A stretch of 31,981 bases of DNA, from assembly GCA_948676835.1 (NCBI GenBank), contig CAPOZU010000013.1, positions 1 to 31,981 of the forward strand, written 5' to 3'. Below, piece by piece: positions 1 through 8,915 of this stretch (the first letter of the stretch is position 1; each line of letters begins with the position of its first letter). The DNA is from an uncultured Clostridia bacterium. Lineage in GTDB: Bacteria; Bacillota; Clostridia; TANB77; CAG-508. The position numbers and the translations under genes were made by a program. Below the pieces are notes generated by a model. The model worked only from the letters and a program-made list of their open reading frames with translations. It ran no database searches and had not been told where the DNA came from.

Positions 1-101
1 GAATCGTTATTAACAATATAAGGTACTCAAAGTATATATTTTTCAAAAAAGTGTGACATATGTTTGACTAACCTACACTCGTTTTTTGGTATTATAGATA
101 C

Positions 102-130
102 TTGAAGTGTTTTTTATAATATAGTATAAT
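102..130 (+). promoter_or_regulatory. Sigma-A-type promoter of the first gene
   Basis: TTGAAG at 102-107 and a perfect TATAAT at 125-130 are separated by 17 bp. The predicted transcript would carry a leader of about 125 nt before the ATG at 262, long for a single gene. I see no known riboswitch in that leader. Confidence 0.75.
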
Positions 131-261
131 AAAATTGATATTCTATATATCATAGGCTTGCCTCATGCGTTCATAGCGTAATATGAATAAAAAGGGTATA
201 CGTAGACACAAATCAGTTTTTTTGTTACAGTCAAAAAAATACAATATGGAGGTAATGACAT

Positions 262-1173
262 ATGACTAGAACAATTGAAGAGTTTGGTGTGAACAAGAAG
301 ATGCTGGAGCGGTTAACCTGGAAATCTACGTTTGCTGATTACATCAGCAAGCTGGTAGGGTATCCTATGAGCAAAGAGCATGTGCACTCTGACAAGAACG
401 GATGGGATTATTTCGTGACGTCAGAGAGCCTTCTGCCCAACTGCCCGCTTTTACTGGTGCACCACACTGGGCCTCTTATGGCCATTATTCCTCATAAAGA
501 CTATATGGAGTTAGAAAGTGGGGAAGTATATCCTCTTGCATATATTGCCAGTGCTCATTGGTGCTATGGCAAGTATTCTGGAGGGGAAGATGTGAAGACT
601 GGTATTTTCTGGCAGCCGCTTGAAACCAGGGAAGGAATTTGCGATTCTGAAAAGATCAGCAGGTTCCTGAATCAGGTTGGAAGGATTCAGATTCATCTGG
701 AAGACTATCGGCAGAGACTTTTTGCGGCTATGGAGGAACGTATCAGAGAAGAGTTAGAGCTTGATGTGAAAGCCTTCATGAGCTACAACGGCGAAAATGC
801 GCTTCTAATTGCCAATCCCAATAAAAGAGATATGGTAACGTGCTATTTACCAGCAATTCTGCTTAACGATATTCTCTATCATCCGGGAGAGAGAGAATGG
901 GAAGAGTTTGCAGAAAGTTTCACAATTGAGCTGGGGGTCACCAATAACAAGAGGAGGTATATCATTCCAGACAACTATGTAGGAAATCGTGCTGAGTTCT
1001 GCCGTAAAATGTGGAGAAAAATTGGATTTTCTAATCGCTGGTATGATAGCCAGCCAGTCGAAGTTAAGGAGAAAACGAGTCTGCATGCACATCGTCACAC
1101 ACATCATCATGAACATAATGGTGAAGGCTTTGCGGTTTTCGGATTTATGAAAAAGTTTCTTCCGAAGAAATGA
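262..1173 (+). CDS. Hypothetical protein with a histidine-rich tail
   Basis: I do not recognise this 303-residue protein. It looks soluble: no signal peptide or membrane segment is visible. Its most striking feature is near the C-terminus, where residues 275-285 hold seven histidines (HAHRHTHHHEH), followed by a short basic end. Such clusters can bind zinc, nickel or copper, but no metal role is shown. The start is well supported: GGAGGT lies 8 nt before the ATG. The gene stands alone, with its own promoter upstream and a hairpin downstream. Its base composition differs sharply from its neighbours: positions 421-480 have 34 G or C in 60, while 1441-1500 in the next gene have 15 in 60. That suggests acquisition from a less AT-rich relative. 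Coding status is secure; function is unknown. Confidence 0.85.
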   Translation: MTRTIEEFGVNKKMLERLTWKSTFADYISKLVGYPMSKEHVHSDKNGWDYFVTSESLLPNCPLLLVHHTGPLMAIIPHKDYMELESGEVYPLAYIASAHWCYGKYSGGEDVKTGIFWQPLETREGICDSEKISRFLNQVGRIQIHLEDYRQRLFAAMEERIREELELDVKAFMSYNGENALLIANPNKRDMVTCYLPAILLNDILYHPGEREWEEFAESFTIELGVTNNKRRYIIPDNYVGNRAEFCRKMWRKIGFSNRWYDSQPVEVKEKTSLHAHRHTHHHEHNGEGFAVFGFMKKFLPKK

Positions 1174-1200
1174 GTAAGGTCAGAGTGTCAACGTGGGAGA

Positions 1201-1230
1201 GGGGATCTGAATTGGTCCCCCTATCTTTCT
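1201..1230 (+). terminator. Probable terminator of the first gene
   Basis: The arms 1201-1207 and 1214-1220 pair over 7 bp (one G-T wobble) around a 6-nt loop. The tail CTATCTTTCT is only partly T-rich, so termination may be incomplete. Confidence 0.55.
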
Positions 1231-1247
1231 AGTAAAATACTATTTGC

Positions 1248-1276
1248 TTGAAATGTTAAAAAGAATATGTTATTAT
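1248..1276 (+). promoter_or_regulatory. Promoter of the DUF1836 gene
   Basis: TTGAAA at 1248-1253 and TATTAT at 1271-1276 are 17 bp apart. An overlapping TATAAT at 1274-1279 is possible but has 20 bp spacing. Confidence 0.6.
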
Positions 1277-1303
1277 AATGTATATTAAAAAAAGAGGTAA
1301 GTT

Positions 1304-1852
1304 ATGACAAAAAAAGAGAAGAAATTTGAAGATTACTTTAAAATAATAAAACATAAAATACCATATTGGGATGAATTGCCAGAAATAGATTTATATATGG
1401 ATCAAGTAATTGCTTTAATGGATAAATATTTATCATTTCATAAAACAGATGAGAATTCTGTAATTGTTACTCACTCAATGATAAATAACTATGTAAAACT
1501 AGGAATTATGCCAGCTCCTGTAAAGAAAAAGTATTCGAGAGAGCATATAGCATATTTAATAATGATATGTACATTAAAACAATGCTTACCTATTTCAGAA
1601 ATAAAACATTTAATTAATTTAAGAATTCAAAGAACATCAGTAGAGGAAACATTAAATTTCTTTAGTAATTTATATGATTCAACATTTAATACAGTTATTG
1701 CTATTGGAAAAAAATTTAGTTTAAAAGAAGCTGCTGATGATGAATTTCTTTCAGATACAGCTTTATATATGGCAATAGGATCAAGCGCAAGTAAATATAT
1801 AGCATCACAAATATCTGAAATCAACAAAGAAGATAAAGAAAAAAATAATTAA
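1304..1852 (+). CDS. DUF1836 family protein, probable DNA-binding regulator
   Basis: This 182-residue protein matches the general pattern of DUF1836 proteins, which resemble the winged-helix DNA-binding part of MerR regulators. Around residues 52-110 the stretch with INNYVKLGIMPAP and YSREHIAYLIMI looks like a helix-turn-helix, followed by a segment (residues 90-110) ending in SEIKHLINL, as in the MerR-like fold. The C-terminal half is helical and ends in a Lys/Glu/Asn-rich tail. No membrane segment is present. The start has AGAGGT 7 nt before the ATG. The gene is monocistronic, between its own promoter and a very strong terminator. It lies just upstream of the pilus genes and could regulate them, but nothing in the sequence proves that. 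Family assignment is fairly sure; targets are unknown. Confidence 0.8.
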   Translation: MTKKEKKFEDYFKIIKHKIPYWDELPEIDLYMDQVIALMDKYLSFHKTDENSVIVTHSMINNYVKLGIMPAPVKKKYSREHIAYLIMICTLKQCLPISEIKHLINLRIQRTSVEETLNFFSNLYDSTFNTVIAIGKKFSLKEAADDEFLSDTALYMAIGSSASKYIASQISEINKEDKEKNN

Positions 1853-1870
1853 TAAAAATCAAAAAAATCA

Positions 1871-1913
1871 AAAGCCTTAAAATCAATACTATATTGATTT
1901 TAAGGCTTTTTTT
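1871..1913 (+). terminator. Strong intrinsic terminator after the DUF1836 gene
   Basis: An 18-bp perfect stem (1871-1888 with 1892-1909) around a 3-nt loop runs into a run of T residues. The stem is A/T-rich with a GCC/GGC clamp. It isolates the regulator gene from the pilus locus. Confidence 0.9.
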
Positions 1914-2034
1914 GTTATAAAAAAAACAACTTATTTTACCTTTTTAAACAGAAATTTCCATATGAAATTGAAAATAAATGTTTTAATATAAGATTAGATA
2001 CAATTATTAAAATATCTAAAAGAGGTATTAGGAT

Positions 2035-5000
2035 ATGCAAAAGAAAATTAAATTAATTAAAAAGATAAGTTTTATTGTATTTCTAATAATTACAATATTA
2101 ATAAGTACAATGCCATATAAGCCTAAGATAATAGATAACTTTTATAGTGCAAAATCGGTGCAAACAAAGGCTTTAAAAGCAATTAATAGACCTTCAAATA
2201 GAAGTGAAATAATTATTAATAAGGTTGATAGCAAAACAAAAGAAGCATTAGAAAATGTTGAATTTGAATTAACACCAATAGAAGAGAATATTACAGATGA
2301 TTTAACACTATTACAAAAATATGTTGTTAGATACTGGAATTCTGGTCGTGTTATAAGTTCACAGATTTGTTATGGAGAAGCAGATGTAACTATAACAGAT
2401 TGTAATTTACAAAATTTAAAAGGTTGGACAACTGAAAAAGGCTCAAGCGAGGTATCAATTTTACCAGAAGATATTCTTCATATAAATCAAGATATAGACC
2501 TTTATGCAGTAAATTATAAATTAGATATGTTTTATAAAAAATTAATAAAAGACACATCTGAATTACCAACAAATACACCAGAGACATTATCTGGGATAAC
2601 ATATGTAGGATATAATGGTAAAGTTGAATTTTTAGAATCAACTTTAACAGTAAAACTATTATATAAATTAGTGGCAAAAGGGGAACCAGGTTTCAAATAT
2701 CAAATTACAGATGAAAGGGCAGAATATGTTTTTGGTGATCCGTTAAATGGAACAATTCCAGAAAGTGGTGAGATAAATTGCTATGTTACAAAAGTTTTCT
2801 CACCATCAGACATAAATTCTGATGGAAAATTATCCAATACAGCTCATATAACTCCTGGTACAAGTGATACTAATAGTACATCATCAACAGTAGTTACTCA
2901 CGCAGAAGATAACACACCAACTTATACAGTTACATATTCTGATGGTACACTAGATGGAGCTGTATTTGGAGAAAAGATTTTTCCAGGAATTAAATTTGGA
3001 GAAAAAACGCCAGAGTATACAGGAAGTTTAAATAGAAGTGGATATGAATTTAAAGGATGGGCACCTGCGATTTGTAAAACAGTAGAAGAAGATATAACAT
3101 ATATGGCTACATGGCTTAAACGTGCTGAATTATATGTAATAATAGTACCAAATGTACTTGAAGCAAATGTGGGAGATACAATTTCTTGGGATGTAGAGAT
3201 AGTTAACAGCAATTGGGCTGATACTCATAATGTAGAACTTGTAGCTACTTTAAATAATGGAAAGGTATTATATACTCAAGAAAATATAGCTGTAAAAGCT
3301 GGAGAAAAATATAAAACAACAGTCCAATATGTTGTTACAGAAGAAGATGCTGGTAAAACAATTAAATGTGATGCTAAAATTACAGATTATGCTGATGAAA
3401 ATAAAACTGCAAAACCACTAAAATCTAGTGGATCCCACAGTAGAGGAATAGAGATTACAGGAGTAGAATCTCGATCAAATACAATAACATCTTTAAGCAA
3501 ATCCTCAATTCCACTAAAATCTTTTAATACTGAAAGAGCAATAGATAGAGATGAATATGTGAATAATTATACATTTATAAAAAATGAAAGTGGTGTATAT
3601 AAGTCAAATAACCAAGGAGTGCCAAATTCAGAAGCACTCTCATATATACCAGTAGATTTAACTAATTATACAGGAAAGTATGCAATTATAATTAATGCTA
3701 AAATTTCATGTGAACAAAATTATGATTATGGGTTTGTACGAATAACTGAAGATACAGGAAATGGGATTAATTATGCAGATATATCAAGAGAGATTATTAA
3801 TATAACAGGGATAACTGAAGACCAAGATTATATGGCAATATTAGAAGCAGGAAAAAAATATAATATAATTTTTGGATATTTAAAAGATAGTAGTATGGAT
3901 GCTGGAGATGATGCTTTTTATATTAATAGTATAAAATTAGTTTTTAATGCTGAAGGATTAACAGAAAAAATTAGTTTAAAAACTGATAGTACAGGAAAAA
4001 TAGTAACTAGAGTTCCAGATGGAAGATATATATTAACAGAAATTAGCACTCAAGATGGATATAAAATTTTAGAATATCCAATTACTATAGAAGTTGTAAA
4101 TAATCAAATTAACATATTAGAAAATAAAAATTTAGAGAGTATTACAATTTCTAATAACGAAATAAATATAGAAAACACAACTTCAAGAGTAATTGTTCAT
4201 TATTATTTAAAAAAGAGTAATGGTGAGTATACAGAAAATAAATTAAAAGATGATGAAATAAAGAAAGGTATAGAAGGAACAGAATATAAAATAGAGCCAT
4301 TACTTACTATAGAAAAAAATGGAATAGTTTATGAACTAGAATATGAGATACAAGATGGAGTAAAAAAATATATAACACCAGAAGAAGAAAATGGAATTTT
4401 TAGAAAGGAGGATATAAATGTAAATTATTATTATCAAGCTAAAAAGCAAATAGTAATAAATAAAGTATGGATAGACAATAATGATATTTTAGGAGTAAGA
4501 CCAGATTCTATAAATGTAAAATTAACTGCAACAGTAAAAAATGTAAATGATGAAGTTATAGAATATCCTATAAAAAACGTTGATACAGTTGTTACTTTAA
4601 GGAGTGAAAATGGAAACAATAATGGAGATAATTGGACATATGAATGGGTAAATCTAGATACTCATGATGAAAAAGGAAATGAAATAATGTATGCAGTAGA
4701 AGAAATTCAAGTACCAGAAGAATATTATAGTATGGTATCATTTGTAGATTATGAACATTTTGAAATAACTAATTATAAGTATGGAAGTATTAAGATTATA
4801 AAGGTAGATAGCAAAGATAATAATATAAAACTAGGGGGAGCAGAGTTTAAATTACAAAAAATAATAGATAACAATGGAGAAATAAATATTGATGAAAACT
4901 TTGAGCCAATAATATTAACAACTAAAACAGAAGAAGAAACATTAGGTGAAGTAGATTTTAAAAACTTGGAATATGGAAAATATAGATTAACAGAAACTAA

Positions 5001-5190
5001 GGCACCTAATGGATATAGTTTGCAAAGAAAACCTATTGATATCGAAATAACAGAAACTGCACCAGATTATATAGGTGAAGTTATCAATAAAGAAAAAACA
5101 GTCTTACCTAATACTGGTGGAAATGGAAGTATAGTTTTAACTATGCTAGGAGTATTTTGTATAGCAATAGCAATTAAAATTAAAGAATAA
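2035..5190 (+). CDS. Large LPxTG-anchored pilus adhesin (tip-pilin type)
   Basis: A 1051-residue cell-wall protein. Residues 1-27 form a lysine-rich start plus a hydrophobic signal segment. Residues 57-82 look like the first strands of a SpaA/Cna-B-type domain (IIINKVDSKTKEALENVEF), but the matching end with its E-box (YILTEIS) comes only at about 643-700. Between them lie an unassigned region (90-290), an InlB B-repeat-like module (296-362, ending FKGWAP...ATWLK), a DUF11-like beta module (364-450) and a jelly-roll-like module (495-640). Then follow a MucBP-like module (717-802), a Cna-B domain (804-915) and a SpaA domain (917-1020, E-box RLTETKAP). It ends with LPNTG at 1024-1028, a hydrophobic stretch and a short charged tail. 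Size, module number and position before the smaller pilin and two sortases suggest a tip or accessory adhesin. The ligand is unknown. Confidence 0.85.
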   Translation: MQKKIKLIKKISFIVFLIITILISTMPYKPKIIDNFYSAKSVQTKALKAINRPSNRSEIIINKVDSKTKEALENVEFELTPIEENITDDLTLLQKYVVRYWNSGRVISSQICYGEADVTITDCNLQNLKGWTTEKGSSEVSILPEDILHINQDIDLYAVNYKLDMFYKKLIKDTSELPTNTPETLSGITYVGYNGKVEFLESTLTVKLLYKLVAKGEPGFKYQITDERAEYVFGDPLNGTIPESGEINCYVTKVFSPSDINSDGKLSNTAHITPGTSDTNSTSSTVVTHAEDNTPTYTVTYSDGTLDGAVFGEKIFPGIKFGEKTPEYTGSLNRSGYEFKGWAPAICKTVEEDITYMATWLKRAELYVIIVPNVLEANVGDTISWDVEIVNSNWADTHNVELVATLNNGKVLYTQENIAVKAGEKYKTTVQYVVTEEDAGKTIKCDAKITDYADENKTAKPLKSSGSHSRGIEITGVESRSNTITSLSKSSIPLKSFNTERAIDRDEYVNNYTFIKNESGVYKSNNQGVPNSEALSYIPVDLTNYTGKYAIIINAKISCEQNYDYGFVRITEDTGNGINYADISREIINITGITEDQDYMAILEAGKKYNIIFGYLKDSSMDAGDDAFYINSIKLVFNAEGLTEKISLKTDSTGKIVTRVPDGRYILTEISTQDGYKILEYPITIEVVNNQINILENKNLESITISNNEINIENTTSRVIVHYYLKKSNGEYTENKLKDDEIKKGIEGTEYKIEPLLTIEKNGIVYELEYEIQDGVKKYITPEEENGIFRKEDINVNYYYQAKKQIVINKVWIDNNDILGVRPDSINVKLTATVKNVNDEVIEYPIKNVDTVVTLRSENGNNNGDNWTYEWVNLDTHDEKGNEIMYAVEEIQVPEEYYSMVSFVDYEHFEITNYKYGSIKIIKVDSKDNNIKLGGAEFKLQKIIDNNGEINIDENFEPIILTTKTEEETLGEVDFKNLEYGKYRLTETKAPNGYSLQRKPIDIEITETAPDYIGEVINKEKTVLPNTGGNGSIVLTMLGVFCIAIAIKIKE

Positions 5191-5206
5191 GAAAGGACAA
5201 AAGAAT

Positions 5207-7024
5207 ATGATAAAATCCAAAAGAATAATAGCATTACTTTTATCTATAATGCTTATAATTTCAAGCATGTTTACTGTTGTAAATGCGGCAGGAGACGATG
5301 CAGCAGGTATAGCATCTGGTTCATTAACAATTACTAAATTGGAAAATGGTAGAACAGATGAAGATGGTAATAAATTACCACTTGCAGGAGTAAAATTTAA
5401 AATTTATAAGGTAGATGATGATGAATCAGTACTACAAATCCCTGACAAGTATTTACAAGAAGGATATGATATGTCAGGTGATGAAAATTATTACACAGCT
5501 GAAGCTGTAACTGGTCCAGATGGACAAGTAAACTTTTCTAATTTGAAATTAGGAAGATATTTAGTTATAGAGGCTGAAGCTCCAATTAACGTTGTAGAAA
5601 AAACAGCTAACTTTTTAGTAGATATTCCTACAACTAACCCAGAAGGTAATGGATTAATTTATGATGTTGAAGTAACACCAAAAAATGATACAGTTTATGG
5701 AGGAATAACATTAACAAAATTAAATGAAAACAAAGAACCTATGGCAGGAGTTAATTTTAAAATACAAAAGAAAAATGGAGAAGCTTGGGAAGACTATGAA
5801 CTAGAAAAAACATTGGTAACAAATGAAAGTGGTACAATTACACTAGAAGGATTACCAGCAGGTGATTATAGATTTATAGAAACAAAAACATTGGAAGGAT
5901 ATATTTTAGATAATAATGCAACATATGATTTTTCTGTATCACTTGCAGAAGATGGTAATACAAGTGTTTATCCAGAAACATTAAGTGTAATGAATGAAAA
6001 ACCAACAATAAACAAAGAAATTGCATCTATTTCTAGAAATGAAAATGATACAAATTCTATTAAAGACGGAAACAATAGTGCAGACATTGGAGATATTATT
6101 TCTTATAAAGTAGTAGTTGATGTTCCAATGATAATAAATAAATTAAACACTTTTGTTATATCAGACAAAATGGATGAAGGATTAACATTTATAGATAGCA
6201 GCTTTTCTATAAATGGAAAAATAAGAAATTTAGATCAAGCAGGTCAAGAAATGATGAGTGTTAGAGGCATTAATAATGAGCCAATAACCTCAGATGATTA
6301 TGTATTAACATCAGATGAGCATTCTTGGAGTTTAGAGTTTACTGAACAAGGTAAAGAAAAATTAATGAAATATGAATCTTTAGAGATTACATATAATGCA
6401 ACATTAAACAGCAATGCAGTAGCAAATACTAGTGGAAATAACAACAAAGCAACTTTAAAATATTCAAATATAGTTAAAGTAAATTATGATGATGTGCCAA
6501 ATCCAGATGATATTGAAAACGAATCAAAAAATGAGAGTGATGAAAAAGTTTATACAGGTGGATTTAATATTGAAAAACATGCGCTTTCAAAAGATGGAGA
6601 ACTTCTAGGTGGAGCAGTATTTAAACTTGCAACATCAGAAGCAGAAGCAAGAAAAGGAAACTTTATAAAAGATGCAAATGGAAATGAAATAGTATTAACA
6701 ACAGGTAATGGAGAAAACGGAACAGAACTTGGAAAAGTTTCTTATAAAGGTTTATCTTATGGAACTTACTATTTACTAGAAGTACAAGCACCTACATATG
6801 AAGAAAATGGAGAAGTTAAATATTATAACTTATTAAAAGATCCTATTAGAATTGCAGTAGGAGAAGATACATATGAAGGGTTAGCAAATGTTATAGTAAA
6901 TAAAAAAGGAACATTATTACCTTCAACAGGTGGTATGGGAGCAGTAGTATTTGTAGCAGCAGGCGTATTATTTATAGTAGCTGGTGTAACATATTATAGA
7001 AAAAATAGAAAAGAAGAAATTTAA
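5207..7024 (+). CDS. LPxTG-anchored backbone pilin (SpaA type)
   Basis: A 605-residue major pilin. Residues 1-28 are a signal peptide (cleavage probably near VNAAG). Domain 1 (35-160) carries an E-box (YLVIEAEAP, 118-126) and ends in YDVEVTPKN, a variant of the pilin motif whose lysine, K159, is the likely acceptor for polymerisation. Domain 2 (163-262) is SpaA-like with E-box YRFIETK. Domain 3 (267-425) resembles the fimbrial isopeptide-forming D2 domain. Domain 4 (450-565) has E-box YYLLEVQAP. LPSTG lies at 571-575, then a membrane segment and a basic tail. GAAAGGA precedes the ATG, 16 nt after the adhesin stop, so the two are co-transcribed. Known pilus biology assigns sortase cleavage at LPxTG and lysine attack on the neighbouring subunit. 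The assignment as backbone is an inference from motif content. Confidence 0.9.
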   Translation: MIKSKRIIALLLSIMLIISSMFTVVNAAGDDAAGIASGSLTITKLENGRTDEDGNKLPLAGVKFKIYKVDDDESVLQIPDKYLQEGYDMSGDENYYTAEAVTGPDGQVNFSNLKLGRYLVIEAEAPINVVEKTANFLVDIPTTNPEGNGLIYDVEVTPKNDTVYGGITLTKLNENKEPMAGVNFKIQKKNGEAWEDYELEKTLVTNESGTITLEGLPAGDYRFIETKTLEGYILDNNATYDFSVSLAEDGNTSVYPETLSVMNEKPTINKEIASISRNENDTNSIKDGNNSADIGDIISYKVVVDVPMIINKLNTFVISDKMDEGLTFIDSSFSINGKIRNLDQAGQEMMSVRGINNEPITSDDYVLTSDEHSWSLEFTEQGKEKLMKYESLEITYNATLNSNAVANTSGNNNKATLKYSNIVKVNYDDVPNPDDIENESKNESDEKVYTGGFNIEKHALSKDGELLGGAVFKLATSEAEARKGNFIKDANGNEIVLTTGNGENGTELGKVSYKGLSYGTYYLLEVQAPTYEENGEVKYYNLLKDPIRIAVGEDTYEGLANVIVNKKGTLLPSTGGMGAVVFVAAGVLFIVAGVTYYRKNRKEEI

Positions 7025-7037
7025 AATATAAAAATAT

Positions 7038-7067
7038 GAGCCACTTAGTTTAAGTGGCTCAGCTTTT
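7038..7067 (+). terminator. Attenuator-like hairpin between the pilin and sortase genes
   Basis: A perfect 10-bp stem (7038-7047 with 7051-7060) with a 3-nt loop is followed by only AGCTTTT. The weak T-run and the sortase Shine-Dalgarno directly after it suggest partial termination, giving less sortase than pilin mRNA. Confidence 0.7.
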
Positions 7068-7077
7068 GGAGATACAT

Positions 7078-7923
7078 ATGAAAAAGAAAATAATAGAAAT
7101 ATCATTCATTCTTATAGGAATAATATTAATTGCATATCCTATTATATCAGCATGTTTATCTGCGTTTAATCAAACAGTTGCAATATCTAATTATCAAGAA
7201 GTAATTAATAACTTATCAGATGAAGAAAAAGAAAATGAATTACAAAAAGCGAGAGACTATAATAGTGAAATGGAAGGAATTGTTTCTGTAGATATATCTA
7301 TGTCTAGTAATGAAGATGAAACTGTTAGTTATTTAAATGTATTAAATATTGGAGATGCTATGGCATATATAAGTATTCCTAAAATAGATGTATATTTGCC
7401 AATATATCATGGGTTATCTGAAGAGGTTTTACAATCAGGTGTTGGACATCTAGATACTACTTCTTTTCCTGTTGGTGGTAAGGGGACACATGCTGTTTTA
7501 GCAGGACATACAGGACTTGTTAGAACTAAAATATTTGATGATATAAATAAGCTTAAAGAAAAGGATAAGTTTTATATAGATGTTTTAGGTGAAACATTGG
7601 CTTATGAAGTTGATAAAATTGATGTGGTTCTTCCAGATGATACAGATACAATAGTTGTGGAACAGAACAAAGATTATGTTACACTTATTACTTGTACTCC
7701 ATATATGATTAATACTCACAGACTTTTAGTGAGAGGTAGTAGAGTTGATTTGGATGAAGCAGAAGTCATAGAGAATATTGGACCAGAAACAAATATAAAT
7801 AATATAAGTTCAAAAAGAAAAAATAATATTTTTATTAGTATAGCAATTTTTATTTTTATAATAGTTGTTTTTTTAATATATTCTTTTAAAGGAAAAAATA
7901 AAAATGCTAGAAAAGGAGGATAA
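7078..7923 (+). CDS. Class C (pilus) sortase
   Basis: A 281-residue membrane transpeptidase that would join pilin subunits by cutting LPxTG between Thr and Gly and passing the chain to a lysine. It has an N-terminal membrane segment (about 7-25), the sortase beta-barrel (about 95-225) and a C-terminal membrane segment (250-269) with a basic tail, as in class C enzymes. Catalytic residues are visible: H144 in LAGHTGL, C206 in TLITCTPY and R215 in NTHRLLVRG. I do not see the DPW/DPF lid motif of many streptococcal enzymes. The ATG at 7078 is chosen over an in-frame GTG at 7054 because TGGAGA lies just before it and the GTG falls inside the upstream hairpin. It follows the two pilin genes and ends 1 nt before the next sortase starts. 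Confidence 0.92.
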   Translation: MKKKIIEISFILIGIILIAYPIISACLSAFNQTVAISNYQEVINNLSDEEKENELQKARDYNSEMEGIVSVDISMSSNEDETVSYLNVLNIGDAMAYISIPKIDVYLPIYHGLSEEVLQSGVGHLDTTSFPVGGKGTHAVLAGHTGLVRTKIFDDINKLKEKDKFYIDVLGETLAYEVDKIDVVLPDDTDTIVVEQNKDYVTLITCTPYMINTHRLLVRGSRVDLDEAEVIENIGPETNINNISSKRKNNIFISIAIFIFIIVVFLIYSFKGKNKNARKGG

Positions 7924-7924
7924 T

Positions 7925-8839
7925 ATGAGAAATAAAATAAAAAGAATTATTGCAATATGTATAACTTTTTTTGGAATTTTACTTCTTGTATATCCATACT
8001 TTATAAGTAAAGTAACGTCAAGACAAATAGAAGATTCGATAAGTAATTTTTTAGAGATAGCTGACGAAACAGAATATAGTGACAATATAATTGATGATTT
8101 TTATATTAATTCATATGAAGAGAATGATATGCAAATTGATGATTATGAAGAAGAAAAGATAATCCAAAATCAAAGCACTAATAATAAAAAAAATATAAGC
8201 AAAAAAGCTAGTAAAATACATAGTAACAAATCAAAAGTTTATAATAATAGTAATTCTAAAAAAGATGATACAACATTAGTAAATCAGACAGAACTAATAA
8301 ATAGTGATATATTAGATTACTTATATACTAAAATGCAAGAATATAATAGAAGTCTTAATGAGAAAGGACAAAATATAGTTGATGCTTTTTCATATGAAAC
8401 TCCAAGTTTTGACTTAACACAATATGGATTAAAAGATAATATAATAGGAATAATAGAAATACCTAAAATTAATGTTAAACTTCCAATTTATTTGGGAGCT
8501 ACAAAAGAAAATTTAAATAAAGGTGCAACTCATCTTTCTCAAACATCTATACCTTTAGGAGGGAAAAATTCTAATACGGTAATAGCAGCACACAGAAGTT
8601 TAGTTAGAAATCCATTTTTTAAAAATATAGATAAATTAGATATAGGGGATGAAGTAAAAATTAAAACACTTTGGAAAACATTAACATATGTTGTGGTCGA
8701 AACAAAGGTAATTTCTCCTTATGATTCTTCTAAAATATTAATTCAAAAAGATAAAGATTTAGTTACTCTTATAACCTGCCATCCATATGGTGAAACTTCT
8801 GAAAGATATGTAGTGTATTGTGAAAGAAAAACAGTATAA
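7925..8839 (+). CDS. Second pilus-locus sortase, without C-terminal membrane segment
   Basis: A 304-residue sortase. Residues 8-28 form a membrane segment. Residues 40-150 are an unusually long polar linker rich in Asn, Lys, Ser and Asp. The catalytic barrel (about 170-300) has H223 (IAAHRSL), C285 (TLITCHPY) and R294 (ERYVVYCER). Unlike the preceding sortase it stops right after the catalytic domain. The motifs relate it to class C/D enzymes. It may act on the adhesin, or attach finished pili to the wall; which is not decidable here. The ATG at 7925 is preceded by AAGGAGG with 5 nt spacing; an upstream in-frame ATG at 7904 lacks such a site. The gene is translationally adjacent to the first sortase. 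No terminator is evident after it; the next promoter follows at once. Confidence 0.9.
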   Translation: MRNKIKRIIAICITFFGILLLVYPYFISKVTSRQIEDSISNFLEIADETEYSDNIIDDFYINSYEENDMQIDDYEEEKIIQNQSTNNKKNISKKASKIHSNKSKVYNNSNSKKDDTTLVNQTELINSDILDYLYTKMQEYNRSLNEKGQNIVDAFSYETPSFDLTQYGLKDNIIGIIEIPKINVKLPIYLGATKENLNKGATHLSQTSIPLGGKNSNTVIAAHRSLVRNPFFKNIDKLDIGDEVKIKTLWKTLTYVVVETKVISPYDSSKILIQKDKDLVTLITCHPYGETSERYVVYCERKTV

Positions 8840-8854
8840 AATATTAGATATCAA

Positions 8855-8883
8855 TTGACTTAAATGGTAATATAATATATAAT
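8855..8883 (+). promoter_or_regulatory. Promoter of the acyl-CoA synthetase gene
   Basis: TTGACT at 8855-8860 and TATAAT at 8878-8883 with 17 bp between them. It begins 15 nt after the sortase stop codon. Confidence 0.8.
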
Positions 8884-8915
8884 AGTTTTGAAAACTAGAT
8901 GAAGAGGTGGTAAAA

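Noticed and set aside
847..1116. Minus-strand open frame across the first gene
   Set aside because: It lies wholly inside a gene with a strong Shine-Dalgarno site and has no start site of its own.
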